Below are positions 49,301-60,752 of a DNA stretch of 64,000 nt, piece after piece. This stretch comes from Rhytidiadelphus loreus. Lineage: Eukaryota > Streptophyta > Bryopsida > Hypnales > Hylocomiaceae. The stretch lies in assembly GCA_947034895.1 (NCBI GenBank), contig OX344761.1, positions 37,460,863-37,524,862 on the forward strand. The letters are read 5' to 3'. Positions within the stretch are counted from its first letter, which is position 1. Each line of letters opens with the position of its first letter. The notes below the pieces were generated by a model. That model was given only the letters and a program-made list of their open reading frames with translations, did not search any database and was not told the origin of the DNA. The translations under genes and the position numbers were made by a program.

Positions 49301-52300
49301 GAGAAAGATATCACTGACCTTAAGTTATGATAAATAGACCCTAAAGTATAGTCTTGCCAACATTCTACATTTTTCAGTGTAAAAGCATATTCAATTTTCG
49401 GTCAACGCTCAAAACATATTTCAGAACGAAAAGTACCGGTAGTCTTCGTAAAATTCAGTCAGATTCTGGATCTCCACATACTCTAATCCCAGCTCTTCTG
49501 CAAGCCTGAGAAAACACAAGACAGAACCAGGTCGGTTCCAGCTACAACTCCCGATCGCATCGAACAATCCGAAGTACGAACAAAAAACAAAGAATGTATG
49601 CACTGGATCCAAAGCATCAAGCTTTCTGTTAACACCACACGTACAAATCCAGTGCAGAAATAAATTTGAAAATTCGACGTTACAATCCCTGAATATTAAA
49701 GACTGTAATTAGGAAGCACCTTATCAGACTCGGGAAATGAACCAGGATCTGCGGCTGAGGTGGCACAGTATCATCGGTGAAGCGTAGCTGGTATCTGGAT
49801 CCATACAAGTTAAACCTGCAGGCGAAAAAGCGTCAGCCTATATTGAAATCAACTACAGACTTCACCATATTCAAATAATTAAACCAACGACTGTCTCCTG
49901 ACGTCGCAGGCAATCAAAGAATAAGAGCTCTTCGATCACTCAATAGTTGCCATCTAACCTGCTAGACCCTAGTTCTAAAGTGCATTGAAAATACACCTTA
50001 GAGGGGATCAACAGCAGTCGACGTCCCCTACGTTCTTGCAGGAAGTCAGCCTAAGACAGGCATAAGGGTCTACCTCCAACGACCTTGAATAAAAACTAGG
50101 GTGCAAAGAGAACACGACGTGCTGACAAGCTCTTCAATAGAAATGCTCTTGTTTTCAGGAAAATACACGCAAGCGGGATCCATTCCCTACACACAGAAGG
50201 GAATCATCACTCACAAGTGCTTCCCCGCAGTTTGCAAATGTTCGATTATTAACCTTCAAGCAACTGAGCTTAAAATAACGGAAACGAAAAATACCTGTCA
50301 TCTTCGAAGCTGATACTATACAAATCTGTTTTCACACGAGGGAGTTGTCCATTTGCTCTGAGAGATCCAGCTTTCATTGCGCCTTCGACAGCTTTCTGGT
50401 ACTTGTACCTAAAAAGTTACCACCCCAATACCATGTGAACCAACAGACTCAGCCCTGATGCCAGCACTTCTATGGGTGTTTAATTCCAACAATTAGTTGG
50501 CAAGATACAATATCAATTGCTATATTGAAATGGCAGTGGGGAAAGATAATAAACCAGATGGTGGAAGAGTCGGGAGTAGCTCCAAAGAAGTAGCCACCTG
50601 GCTTCAGTAGAGATGCAACGTTCTTCAAGAGCTGACGCACCATATCCTCGCTTGCAAAGCAATCCTGCACCAAACACTCCAAAAACTACATAAGCATATG
50701 CATTGTAATAAACAACATCAGGTTGATCCCTCCATCTTATATAGTACATCCTTAATGAAGTGCTAAGTAAAACCAGATGACTAACTAACACCACTGAAGG
50801 CACATCATGAACAAGTCAGACTCACCAAACGATAGCTATACCATGTGGTGAGAGCTAAGAGCATTTGACCCACTAACGATTCATATCTCTACAGGTAAAA
50901 TAACATTTAACTTCCAGTTAGACAATACATTTAAAAGGAACAACCTGCAGATGAGCGAGACAAGTGACGATATCAGCAGAGAGAAGATCTTCACCCAAGT
51001 GCTTTTCCAAATCTACCTGCATTACATCAGAGGTGAAAAAATAGGCTTAACCCTTCGCTCGTTTGAAAAAATCCAAAAGAATATCAGCAATTCTATTGAA
51101 CGAGTTCCTAGAATCTGGTAGCTTCAATTCAATCATAAGTATGTCTGCCACTCCAAACCTCTCAAGTCCTTGTGATCAAGGAGATCAATAGCGAAGGAAT
51201 TGATGCTTGAACAACTCCAAACCTACCCTTCGATTTAGCTACCCTAGCTGGACTTCACGAAGGTCTGCAACAACCTGAGTTGATCACCGTGTTTATTCAA
51301 TTCTCTAACTAATGAGTGAGTTGCAGACTATAGCCTACTGCTGAAGAATATAAGCTGCCAATTCTGAGGGTTTTAGGAGTTCAATAGCAGGTAGTTGCAT
51401 TCTGCAGCAATGGTTTCCCACGAAGGCAAGAAAATAACTACCATGCACGGGTTGAGTTCACAAAATCTTGCAACAAATGGTTTCTCACTCTTCTCCCACT
51501 GCTCCTTTGCTTCCTCCAATGCTGATGATGATAAATCTTCACGTAGAAAATGAAAAACATTACTAGTTGCAGAAACTGCCAAACTGTAGTTTGATTCGTG
51601 GCAACGAGGCAAAAATGAGAGGATGGATAAAGCAATTAACTGAGCGCTCATAAAGTACCTTTCAGAATCGCTCTGGTTCTAGCAACAAACAGTACAAGGT
51701 ATTCAAAGGTCGAAGGTAAAAAATAACTTCAAAAAAAAACTCGTCAAACCTCTTTGACTAGCCAATGCGAATAACAGTAATTACATTCTCTTCGGGATTT
51801 CCTACACTGAAACTCAATTGCACTGAAAGTCACGTACCAACGCCGACATATTTCCCGATTTCGGCTTCTGCCCAGTTTTGAGTGTCAACACCACGTCCGC
51901 AATAGAGGTCACAGACCTGCAACCAAATAACTGAACACCTCAGCTGCCATCGACGCAATCGTAGAGTTCAGTTAACTCCAGGACAGGTAAATTAAGCAAA
52001 TCTAAGCATTTGACAGAGCTGGAGATCCATTCCCTCCGTCGCCACTTTCACTCGAATGCCATACATTGTGTGCGTTCTAACGAAGCTAAGCAACTAACTA
52101 AAACGTTAACGCTACGTGTTTCCCAGCTACATCAACGATTAGTCCCAAAGGAAAGAACTTACAACAGCACCAGTGGGCACCAGCTGCTGAATGAGAGATT
52201 TCTTCACAAAAGTATTGAGGCGCTGGTGGAGCGCACCAGCGCCCCAAGACGCAGCCGTCATGGGAGTGGACAGAGACGTTGCAGGAGATGGATAGGCCGC

Positions 52301-52333
52301 AGGTACAGGGGCCAAGGCCTGCACTGCTGCCAT
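46399..52333 (-). CDS. mRNA cap guanine-N7 methyltransferase 2-like with long disordered tail (10 exons)
   Basis: Exons on the - strand: 52163-52333, 51838-51916, 51442-51537, 50945-51016, 50555-50664, 50295-50408, 49720-49815, 49439-49505, 49056-49139 and 46399-48863; lengths sum to a multiple of three, 1,117 residues. Residues up to about 300 form the methyltransferase: VCDLYCGRGVDTQNWAEA (S-adenosylmethionine loop), ASLLKPGGYFFGATPDSSTI, ILVHFPSLIRLAEELGLEYV and EIQNLTEFYEDYR, then SLYTTFVFKKPDPE. It should methylate the 5' cap guanine of pre-mRNA in the nucleus. The last exon adds about 810 residues of Ser/Pro/Lys/Glu-rich low-complexity sequence with many SP sites, a PGLPGLPGLPG run and a Gly/Pro/Arg-rich end. 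Plant relatives I know end soon after the KKPDPE motif at about 370 residues. ATG 52333 opens MAAVQALAPVPAA. Confidence 0.88.
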
Positions 52334-53165
52334 GAATTCACACCAGGCACCAACAAAAAAGACTACTCCATAGCCTCCTCCTTCTCTGTCACAAATCCTT
52401 CTCACACCAGTAACACACAAGAACCCCTAAACCTCCTCTATATTAGCCCTAACTTGGTATAAATCCTACAAACCCCGTGCAACCCCATGTCCAGCTCATA
52501 CTCGTGCCTACACTTTTTCTCCAAACCAATAACTTCACCGTTGGTCGACCAACATCCCAAGGAACTAAACTGAACTAAACCAAGTCCAGGGAGATATCAC
52601 AACTCAGCTCACATACGCAGCTTCACCTGATTCCGGCATCGAAAGAAACATGCCCCATCTTCGAAACCTACACAAATGGCGCCCAGTGCTGAATCAACGC
52701 AACCCAAAAGCCCCAGAGCACTTCAAAATGGGGACGTAGCCCCCCTCTACAAATGCTATTCCCTGCTTTTCCTCGATCCTTAGATGCACTAGTGCAAGCA
52801 CGAGAACTGGCAGAAGTGCATCAACGGGGTCATCGCACACACTAAACCCTCCCGAAGAGCGCAAAACCCCCACAGGCGCACACCGACAGCAAGAGTACAC
52901 AAGCGCCCACAAGGCCACAAGGGAGAAGGTTGGGAAATGGAAAGGGGTGAGGGTAGAAACGATGCAAACGACCATGGAGAAATGCGTCACACAAGGTTGG
53001 GAAATTAAGCTTGGCAAGGAGGATTCTGTGCTTCGGGTTGAGGTGCTAGCTAGGGCAGCAGGGAAGCTCCCCAAAGTGGGGATTGTGCTTGTGCTTGGGA
53101 AACTTGGAGAATCGTCGACTCTGTTCCTTCCCCTCGACACTAAGCTTAAGTCCCGGGTGAAGTGA
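52334..53165. other. Upstream region of the methyltransferase gene
   Basis: This region has a balanced base composition, unlike the AT-rich DNA to its right, and should include the leader and promoter of the methyltransferase gene. It contains a small + strand open frame (listed separately) and an overlapping - strand open frame of 148 codons (52694-53140) that shows no family motif. Confidence 0.4.
52962..53165 (+). CDS. Small hypothetical ORF, divergent from the methyltransferase gene
   Basis: A 67-codon frame starts MQTTMEKCVTQGWEIKLG and ends with the stop at 53163-53165. It has a plausible mix of charged and hydrophobic residues, with a hydrophobic stretch KVGIVLVLGKLG in the middle, and its frame stays open upstream of the ATG for some distance. 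I do not recognise it. It may be an exon of a divergent gene, a gene relic, or chance in GC-richer promoter DNA. Sequence conservation or transcript support is lacking here. Confidence 0.2.
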   Translation: MQTTMEKCVTQGWEIKLGKEDSVLRVEVLARAAGKLPKVGIVLVLGKLGESSTLFLPLDTKLKSRVK

Positions 53166-53654
53166 CCCCCTCACTCGTCCCCCCCGAAGTCATTCCAGGG
53201 GTGCATGTAAAATACTGAAAGCCCCCTAGTTTGTGCTTGATAAATTTGCTTCGTACATCATTCATAGCTTAATTTGGGGCCTCCACTTGCAAATATGAAT
53301 TCAATTTTTGCAAATTTTGTCATGCATGGCAAATTTTAAAAAATTCAGCATTTTTTCTCAGGGCAAGTGAGGGGGTCAATCCACCTTGGTTGTCCCAAGG
53401 GAGCAATCAAGTTTCCGCCTTGTAGCCCATTAAGGAAAAAAATTTGCCCTCCTAGCTTCGACCGCTAGTAAAATTTCCGCCCACCTACCCGGATTATAAT
53501 CTATCATTTATTGATGATAGGGTAATTTAAAATCCCTATAGGTGGAAGGGAGTATATTATAATAATATTGTAGCATCTAAACCCTAGGTAGCGGAGTAAG
53601 TGGATAAATATGAAGGAGTGATTTCTAGTCCTAGCTAGGAGCTTTTGGTTTTAT

Positions 53655-53656
<2 letters not shown>
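53166..53656. other. Intergenic spacer without recognisable gene
   Basis: The composition shifts from balanced to AT-rich. A phrase close to CACTTGGGAC/TCCCAAGG recurs in both orientations around 53390 and 53800, but nothing else stands out. Confidence 0.4.

Positions 53657-53716
<60 letters not shown>
53657..53716. repeat. (AT)n microsatellite
   Basis: A nearly pure AT dinucleotide run of about 55 bases. Such runs are variable in length and hard to sequence, so the exact count is uncertain. Confidence 0.95.
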
Positions 53717-53718
<2 letters not shown>

Positions 53719-53839
53719 ATTAAATTGGTTTGAGTATGGGCCAGAGTTCAAATAGGTGGGCAAAAATTTCCCCCAATAGGTTGCCAAGTGGAAACTTGAT
53801 TTGCCTTGGGACTTGGTGCCGAGGGACAAAAGGCCTTCT

Positions 53840-54130
53840 TTCTTTCTAGGCTCTTGGTTGCCTTCATGGAATTCTTTTGAAGTCACTATATACTCTTCAC
53901 TTTTCCTTTTTTCCATACCCTTGCATTTTTGCTTCTTTACACTCACTTCAATTCTCCTTCTTTCTAACGTCCTTATTTTTCCTTCTTTCCACACTCTTCA
54001 TTTTTTATGCGCTTTATTTTCCCTTCTTCCATACCAGTTCTCTACATTTCCCCTTCTTTCCACTCTTCATTCCCCTTCTTTCTACTCTCCATTCCCCTTC
54101 TTTCCACTCTCAATTTGCCTTCTTTTCAAA
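53840..54130. repeat. Pyrimidine-rich repeat with a 22-bp tandem core
   Basis: One strand is almost all C and T. At about 54050-54115 three units of about 22 bp, each CCCCTTCTTTCCACTCTCCA-like, follow each other; looser copies precede them. Open frames across it (rich in F, L, S and P) are a result of the composition and not a gene. Confidence 0.75.
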
Positions 54131-54189
54131 TATTTCATACAAGCTAGAGAATGTGAAAAATGCAATATCCTTCTCTATACCCCCACCCT

Positions 54190-54400
54190 CCATTGTCCTA
54201 CCTATGTTTTCAATTGAACATGTCATTGCCAACTTGAGATCATTCCTATACACAATACACACACCCTCAACAATCCTACTTATATTTCCAAGTGAACATG
54301 TCATTGCCAATTCTAATACATATATTTCCAACATAACATGTCATTATCAGTCCTAGTTCCTATATTTCCAACAAAACATGTCATTATTACTAGCTTGAGA
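54190..54400. repeat. Diverged repeats around AACATGTCATT
   Basis: The word AACATGTCATT recurs about four times (near 54218, 54295, 54337 and 54376), each preceded by a TATATTTCCAA-like segment. The unit length is irregular, roughly 40-80 bp. Confidence 0.6.
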
Positions 54401-54427
54401 TACTTTCTATTCACACATACTTAAGCA

Positions 54428-54730
54428 AGACCAAATTTAAAACAAAGATCTACCAACTAGCTAGTGAAATTCTAGGGCATGTCATTGTCATCTTAAAAAG
54501 AGTATGGGCATGGCATACAAATGATTTTGTTTATCCTTAATAATGCAATGAAAGGCTTTATTGGTTAGGGTTGCACCGAGACCAAATCTAAAACAAAGAT
54601 CTATTAGCAACTAGTGAAATTCTAGGACAAAACATTGTCATCCTTGAAAAGAATGTGAGGTTGGCATATACATGATTTTGTTTATCCTTAACAAAGCAAT
54701 TAGAAGCTCTAATTGGTCAATGTTGCACCA
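54428..54730. repeat. Tandem duplication of a 150-bp unit
   Basis: 54428-54577 and 54579-54729 are diverged direct copies. Both begin AGACCAAAT, include AAAACAAAGATCTA, then AGTGAAATTCTAGG, CATTGTCATC and ATGATTTTGTTTATCCTTAA, and end with TTGCACC. No coding content. Confidence 0.8.
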
Positions 54731-55103
54731 AATTTTATCATCTTTAATATGACATATTTGAAAGTATATACCACAACTCCCTACTCTCTTTGCAATATAT
54801 CTTTCTAAATACACTATTAGTGAGGAAAGTTGCATACATGATTTTTCTTGACTCTCAATCCATTTCTTACACTTCATGCAATGTCATTTAATTTTGTAAT
54901 GAACCCAAAGATCAAGAAATCAACATAATAGGAAAAAATAACAATTCATTGCAATTTAAACAGAGAAAGGAGCTCAAACATGGATTATACATGCAAATTT
55001 TTCATTTCTCACTCACTCACGTTGCACTTTATTTTATTTTTTGCCCTATTAGAACATTTTCAATTAAAACAACTAAAATAATTTTGCTATCAATGCCCTA
55101 GAA
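54731..55103. other. AT-rich spacer
   Basis: About 370 bases of AT-rich sequence between the 150-bp duplication and the 14-bp satellite. Nothing is recognised in it. Confidence 0.4.
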
Positions 55104-55120
55104 TTCAATTAAATGCCCTT

Positions 55121-55486
55121 GAATTATTTTAATTGTTTTAATTGAATTATTTTAATTGAATTATTTTAATTGAATTATTTTAATTGAATTATTTTAATTG
55201 AATTATTTTAATTGAATTATTTTAATTGAATTATTTTAATTGAATTATTTTAATTGAATTATTTTAATTGAATTATTTTAATTGAATTATTTTAATTGAA
55301 TTATTTTAATTGAATTATTTTAATTGAATTATTTTAATTGAATTATTTTAATTGAATTATTTTAATTGAATTATTTTAATTGAATTATTTTAATTGAATT
55401 ATTTTAATTGAATTATTTTAATTGAATTATTTTAATTGAATTATTTTAATTGAATTATTTTAATTGAATTATTTTAATTGAATTAA
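55121..55486. repeat. 14-bp minisatellite, about 25 copies
   Basis: The unit AATTGAATTATTTT is repeated head to tail almost without variation over about 350 bp. The same 16-bp phrase family, AATTCAATTAAATGCCC on the left and AATTGAATTAAATGCCC on the right, borders the array. The low divergence suggests recent expansion. The copy number may be misjudged by assembly. Confidence 0.95.
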
Positions 55487-55489
55487 ATG

Positions 55490-56360
55490 CCCAAATTGTA
55501 GGGCATGTCATTGCTAGTAAAACAATTAAAATAATAGCATGAAAACTCTATGGTCTCATACATGTGAACAATAATTCTTGATCTAATCCAATATTTCATG
55601 AAGTACATGCATTTTCTTGTCTATGAAAAAACTCCTACTACATCACCAAGGCAAATACATGTCAATCCGTTTAGGAATTAAATTTTAATATATGAAAATC
55701 ATTCAATTGCATTTTCAATTTAATGTGGAACTTTTACAATGATCTTCAATTCAATATGTAACAACAATCATTGAAAATGTTAATAATTAATGGATAGGAA
55801 GTTCTCCAATGAAAGCAAATGATTCCCTTGATATAAACAAATTTGTTGTTGGAAAATATTGCCACAAATTGAAAGAAATAAAGAGAAGTTTAAGTTAGAA
55901 GTGTAAGGAATGCAAATGAACAAAATTTATGCAACAAAGTGGTTGTTTTCCGAGTTGTTTTCAAAAAAAGATTCAAATGTTGAAATATGCAATAGCCATG
56001 ACAAAAGTATGGTTTTATTGTTGTCATTAAAAATCTCCCTAATTCTAGAAATTTGTCTCACATATAAATTTGGTTTCTAAGCTAGAAATTATACAAATCT
56101 CTTCCAAATTAAAATAACTACACAAAAAATTGTCATAGAAAAGAACTTATATGCACTACAACTAAAGTCTCTATAGTAATATTATTAAAAGTCCAAGGGT
56201 TAATGTAGTTGTTTCAAATGGTTTTAGCTAATTGATCTAGGTATATCCTAAAAAGTCTTTGTATTAACATAAAAAAAAAATCTAATTCTATGTTATAATT
56301 TGGGTGCAATGGTAACAAGCATATTGAGAATGTAGGACCAACGAGTGAATACAACTCCAA
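55490..56360. other. AT-rich intergenic stretch
   Basis: No gene or ordered repeat is seen. The composition is uniformly AT-rich with scattered homopolymer runs. Confidence 0.45.
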
Positions 56361-56364
56361 TGGA

Positions 56365-56500
56365 TTGGATGAGTATACACTAACAAGTGTATTTGAGTGT
56401 CAACAGGTTGGATGAGTGTACACTAAAGAGTGGATTTGAGTGTCAACAAATTGGATGAATGTACATTGAAGAGTGGATTTGATCTTCAACAAGTAGATTT
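56365..56500. repeat. 43-bp tandem repeat, three units
   Basis: Units start at 56365, 56408 and 56451, each beginning TTGGATGA and continuing through a TACACTAA-like word and a GTGGATTTGAGTGTCAACA-like word. The spacing is exactly 43 bp with a few substitutions per unit. Confidence 0.8.
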
Positions 56501-56750
56501 GTCCTTCAACTGGGGGATATGGACACAACGATTACATACACCAAACATAATCAGATACACCAAATTTGATGCTTTAATATAAAGTCCGTTGACAACTCTA
56601 GATATATGCACCCCAGATCCTATCGGCCATTGTATAACTTGACAATTGTCTATGTAATTCCCTATGTACTTCTCACTTTCCTATCAACCTTAAAAATAAT
56701 ACATGTATCCAACTTGTATACACAGTAGAACAATTAATAAGTGGCAAATG

Positions 56751-57676
56751 TTAATCCTCAAAAGTACCAAATGTCATGTTTGAGAATACTTGAAGGTTCT
56801 TGGTAGGTTCTTATAATCTCAATTTTTTTCATAATTTTCTTAATCAACTTTTTCTAAGATAGAAAAATAGATTTATTTAGCTTTCTAGGAATGTAATTTT
56901 TATTTCAATTGTGCCTAAGAGTTAAAGTTATGCCACCAAAAAATCAAAATAGTTGAGTCCAGCACCCCAAAAGCCTTGAATTAAAAAAAAAAAAAATTTA
57001 TTTTTATAAATTATATTTTTGTCTACTTGGAAATATTTGGTTCATTCCATTTGAATTAGTGATGTAAAAGTTATGGAGTATCTTGCTTTGCTTGCAATCA
57101 TAGCTTCTTGACAATATACTGAATTGGATTTGTTTTTTAATTCAATTTTTACAAATTTCAAAAAAACAAGTTGCAAGAGGGTTAAGGTTTTGCTTAAACA
57201 ATCTTACTATTGGAATTAGTGTATCCAAATTCAATCTTAAAACTATTACCAATTTAGTTTCCTTCAATCAAGTACATATTTATGCTTAACAATTTTTGAA
57301 AGAATGAAAATGAAGTGCTTTTTTTAAGACTTTATTTAGAAAAATTCTCAATTCAATTATTTAACACAATTTCTTTTAAATTCAAAATCATTAGTGCAAA
57401 AGAAAACAAGTTAAGAGGATTCAAAGTCGTTTAATTTACTATAGCAAGGTGCAAAAAAATATTATTTTTTACACTTTAAATGCAAATTTCTTGCAATTTA
57501 TTTGGTAAAAAAATTTGAAATTTCTTCCACACATTTTTATACAACTATAATGCAGGATTTTATGTTTGGATATGCCCCCCAAAATCAAATATTTAGAAAT
57601 TTTTCACTTTGCATTGGAAATTGCAATTTTTGAGTGTTTTTGAAGCAAAAAATGTCCATAGACCTTTCTGAGAGTT
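56751..57676. mobile_element. Diverged TTAA-type element (relative of 37107-38038)
   Basis: The left end TTAATCCTCAAAAGTACC resembles the TTAACCCCTAAAGGACC terminus of the well-preserved copy. The interior follows the same order of words, including a TTTTCATAATTTT segment near the left, TTGGTTCATTCCATTTGAAT in the middle and a GTATAC/ATTTCTTG region near the right. The right end near 57676 has decayed to GAGAGTTACC. No coding capacity. Confidence 0.55.
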
Positions 57677-57790
57677 ACCCCTTAGGGGACCAAGAGTCCC
57701 ATTAGAGGACTCTAAGGAGTTTGGGTAGGTGCCTACAATCTTAATTTTCATTGTGATTTTTTGAAACTTTTTTTGAAGATCGGAAAACAT
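57674..57790. mobile_element. Truncated left end of another TTAA-type element
   Basis: Directly after the previous element a second left end begins, TTACCCCTTAGGGGACCA, followed by the family's next words CAATCTTAATTTTCA and TTTTTTGAAACTTTTTTTGA. Similarity stops at about 57790. Confidence 0.5.
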
Positions 57791-58690
57791 ATAGTAGAAG
57801 AAAGCAGACTCGTTTTTTTTATGTTAGCTAGAGACATGCATGTTTTACAAAACATCAAGATGCCAGAAAAGCATATTTTTAATGAAGTTGTAGAGGACAT
57901 CGACAAATTACTATAAAAACAAGAATGATGCTATCATCGATGTCAATGTTTTATTTGACATGAATACAAACATAGTGATGATTTCTTGAACATTTGAATA
58001 AGCATAGTATTGCCATATCAACAAGCAAACTTATTTTGACTATAGGTAAGTATGTGAAAATGATTGTGGGAGGAGGTAAAAAGCTAACTAGATGTGAAAA
58101 ACACAAGGGAAGGGCAAATCTTGCAATGCTTTTGGATAAAAGGGAATTATGCCATATCCTTTGAGGATTCATGATGGACAATGGACTTAACAATGGATTT
58201 TATTTTAAAAAAAGCCTCTTTACCTTTAAGTTTCACTAAATGTCAATGAAATAATTCTTTCATTTTGCCATAAAAAATTCTCTTGATGATAGATGGTCTT
58301 TAGACTTTACTTTGAACTTCCTGGCTAACATTAGACATTTTTTTTTACAACAACTTGGTCATTTAATTCTTCTTAAATTCAACATTTTCTCTAGCTCATT
58401 TTATTTTATTATGATTTTTTTTAATAATTATTTTTTGTTGACTTTGCTCCATAGGTATAGTATACACAAATTGTATTAATGTGTCTTAAAAGTGTATTGA
58501 CTATGCATGCCACGTCATTGGATACTACGTCACTTTAGTCTACTACCACATTAAGGATGAGATGGATGAAAAACATTCCCAAATAGATTTCCTTGCCTAC
58601 ATAGTACTTACATAGCACTAAGGTAGTAGCTACACAACAAGAATTCAACACCTTCAAAAACCATGATTCTGTGGATGTTAGCTAAGAACA
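57791..58690. other. AT-rich intergenic stretch
   Basis: No gene is supported. A - strand open frame of 80 codons (57951-58193) shows no motif. The rest is low-complexity AT-rich sequence. Confidence 0.4.
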
Positions 58691-58899
58691 TCTAGATTTC
58701 AGGGCATGTTATTTGAGATTTTGGATGTTTTTGCTATGTGAATCTTGATGCGATTTTTGAACAACATTGCAAATAAGTAAAACATCTAAAACAATGTCCA
58801 AATGTATCAAATTTGGCGAGTCTAAACAAACATGAATTTCTTCCAGCGACATCAGCTTTCTAGGAATATAATGATTTTTACAATCAATGCCGTACAGTA

Positions 58900-59618
58900 A
58901 AAATCAATCCACCCTAAGCCAAAAATAGAGGTAAAAGAAGAATAGAAAAAAAATCACAAAAAATCAATATAAAATTTTCAAATGTTTTTCTTCAAATATT
59001 ATATTTGATACATTCAATTTGGACCAGTGATGATGAATTTATAAACAATCTTATTTTGGAGGCAATCTAAGCACTTTTTGAAAAAATAATTTGTAGAATT
59101 CAATTTTTAATGCATTTATCATAATTTAAAAATTGACATGGCTAAGTTTGCTTCATTGCTAGAACAATCTCACTGTTGGGATTATTGTATTTCAATTCCA
59201 TCATGGAGCTATTAACAATTTAGTTTTTCATTTAAGCTTAAACCTACTTCTACTTAATAATTTTGTAAAGAAGGAAATTTAAGTGTGATTTTTTGAATTT
59301 TTTCCCGTAGACTTTCAACTTAATTCTTTAATATAAAAATATTTAATTCAAAGCATGTAATTCAAAAAAATTCCACAAATGGTAGTCAAAGTCAAAAACT
59401 TCAATGTTCAAAAAACTTTTTTTCCAATTCTGAATGTTCATATCTTCCAATCTATATAGTCAAAAATTTAGTTTATGATTTGAGACAAGGAAAATACAAG
59501 ATCCTATAGTTAGATTCTAAAAAATATATTATTTTTGGTTTTTGAATGAATACAATAGAAGTCATGTTTTTGAGTGATTTTTGACCAAAAAAAATGACCT
59601 TATTCCTTGAGGAATTGA
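58900..59618. mobile_element. 5'-truncated TTAA-type element
   Basis: The interior words of the 37107-38038 element recur in the same orientation: an ATTCAATTTGGACCAGTGATG segment, CATATCTTCCAATCTATATAG and AAGATCCTATAGTTAGATTCTA. The right terminus has decayed to TTCCTTGAGGAATTGA. The left terminus was not found. Confidence 0.5.
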
Positions 59619-59818
59619 CTATGAAACACTACAAATCAACAAATGATCAATGGATGACTTTCAAGATTAATGTAGAAATGATGAATGCATCTATTGGACT
59701 ATTGCCCTATTGGTCCAAAAATCATATCATTTTTTAAGACTAACTTGGTGATTGATCTTGTCTTTTTGGGATTAAAATATGAAGAAAAATCAAAGACTTG
59801 TAACAAATGGAAGTAGAT

Positions 59819-60752
59819 TTTAGCCCTTAAAGGACCAATGCCATTTTTATGTCAAAAAACAATAAAATTTAAAAAAATATATCATTTCAATTGCATTCAC
59901 CTAAGAAAAGAAAATTCTTTTTTTTAGAATTTAACTGTAGAATTTGCACTTTACTTGTCTAAGATCATGTAGTAAATATTTCATGGAATTTGATTGTATA
60001 GATTGGAAGATCTTAGCATTCAAAATTGGAAAAGAAAAAGTTGTTTTAACACTGGCCTACAATTTCAAATGATTTTGACTTCCATTTGTGAAAAAAAATT
60101 GCACTATGGACTTTGAATTTTTTAAAATTTTGTATTGAAGAATTGAGTTGAAAGTCTAGGAAAAAAAATTCAAAAATACCCTACTTGATTTTCATTCTTT
60201 AAAAAATTGTTGAGTAGAAGTAGATTTAAGATTGAAAGAAAAACTAAATCATTAATAGCTCTAAGGTGCAATTGAAATACAATAATTACAAGTGAGATTT
60301 TTCTAGCAAGAAAACTTAACCTTCTAAACAATTTTTTTGAAAAATTGTGAAAATTGCATTCAAAAACAAATTCTATAAGTTATTTTTTCAAGAAGATGTT
60401 TAAATTACTTGAAAAACAAGATTCTTCATAACTTCACATCACTAATCCAAATGAAATGAATCAAAGTTTCACATTTAGACAAAAATATGATCTATTAGAA
60501 AATAAAATTAAAAATAAAATTTCAATTTTTTGTAGATTTCTTTTTCTGCCTAGTGATGTGAAAATTATGTTTATAATGGTATGACTTTTACCTCTTGGCA
60601 CCGATTAAAATAAAAAATATATTCCTATGAAGCTAAAATGTTTTTCTATCTTATGATAAAGTTTCAAAAAGTTTCACTAAAAATTGAGGTCATAAGAATT
60701 TGTCCATGATTTATTTTGTCCCATGAGGGAACAATGGCTCTTTAGGGATTAA
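59819..60752. mobile_element. TTAA-type element in reverse orientation
   Basis: It starts TTAGCCCTTAAAGGACCA and ends GGCTCTTTAGGGATTAA, so the termini are imperfect inverted repeats of those at 37107-38038. The interior is the reverse complement of that element in word order: TAGAATTTAACTGTAGAAT, GATTGGAAGATCTTAGCATT, then near the right TGAGGTCATAAGAATTTGTC and TTTTGTCCCATGAGGGAACA. The length, 934 bp, equals that of the intact copy to within a few bases. No open frame of note. Confidence 0.7.

Noticed and set aside
53635..54356. Open frames of 119-159 codons across the AT and pyrimidine repeats
   Set aside because: Their residues simply reflect the AT dinucleotide (YIYIYI) and CT-rich tracts.
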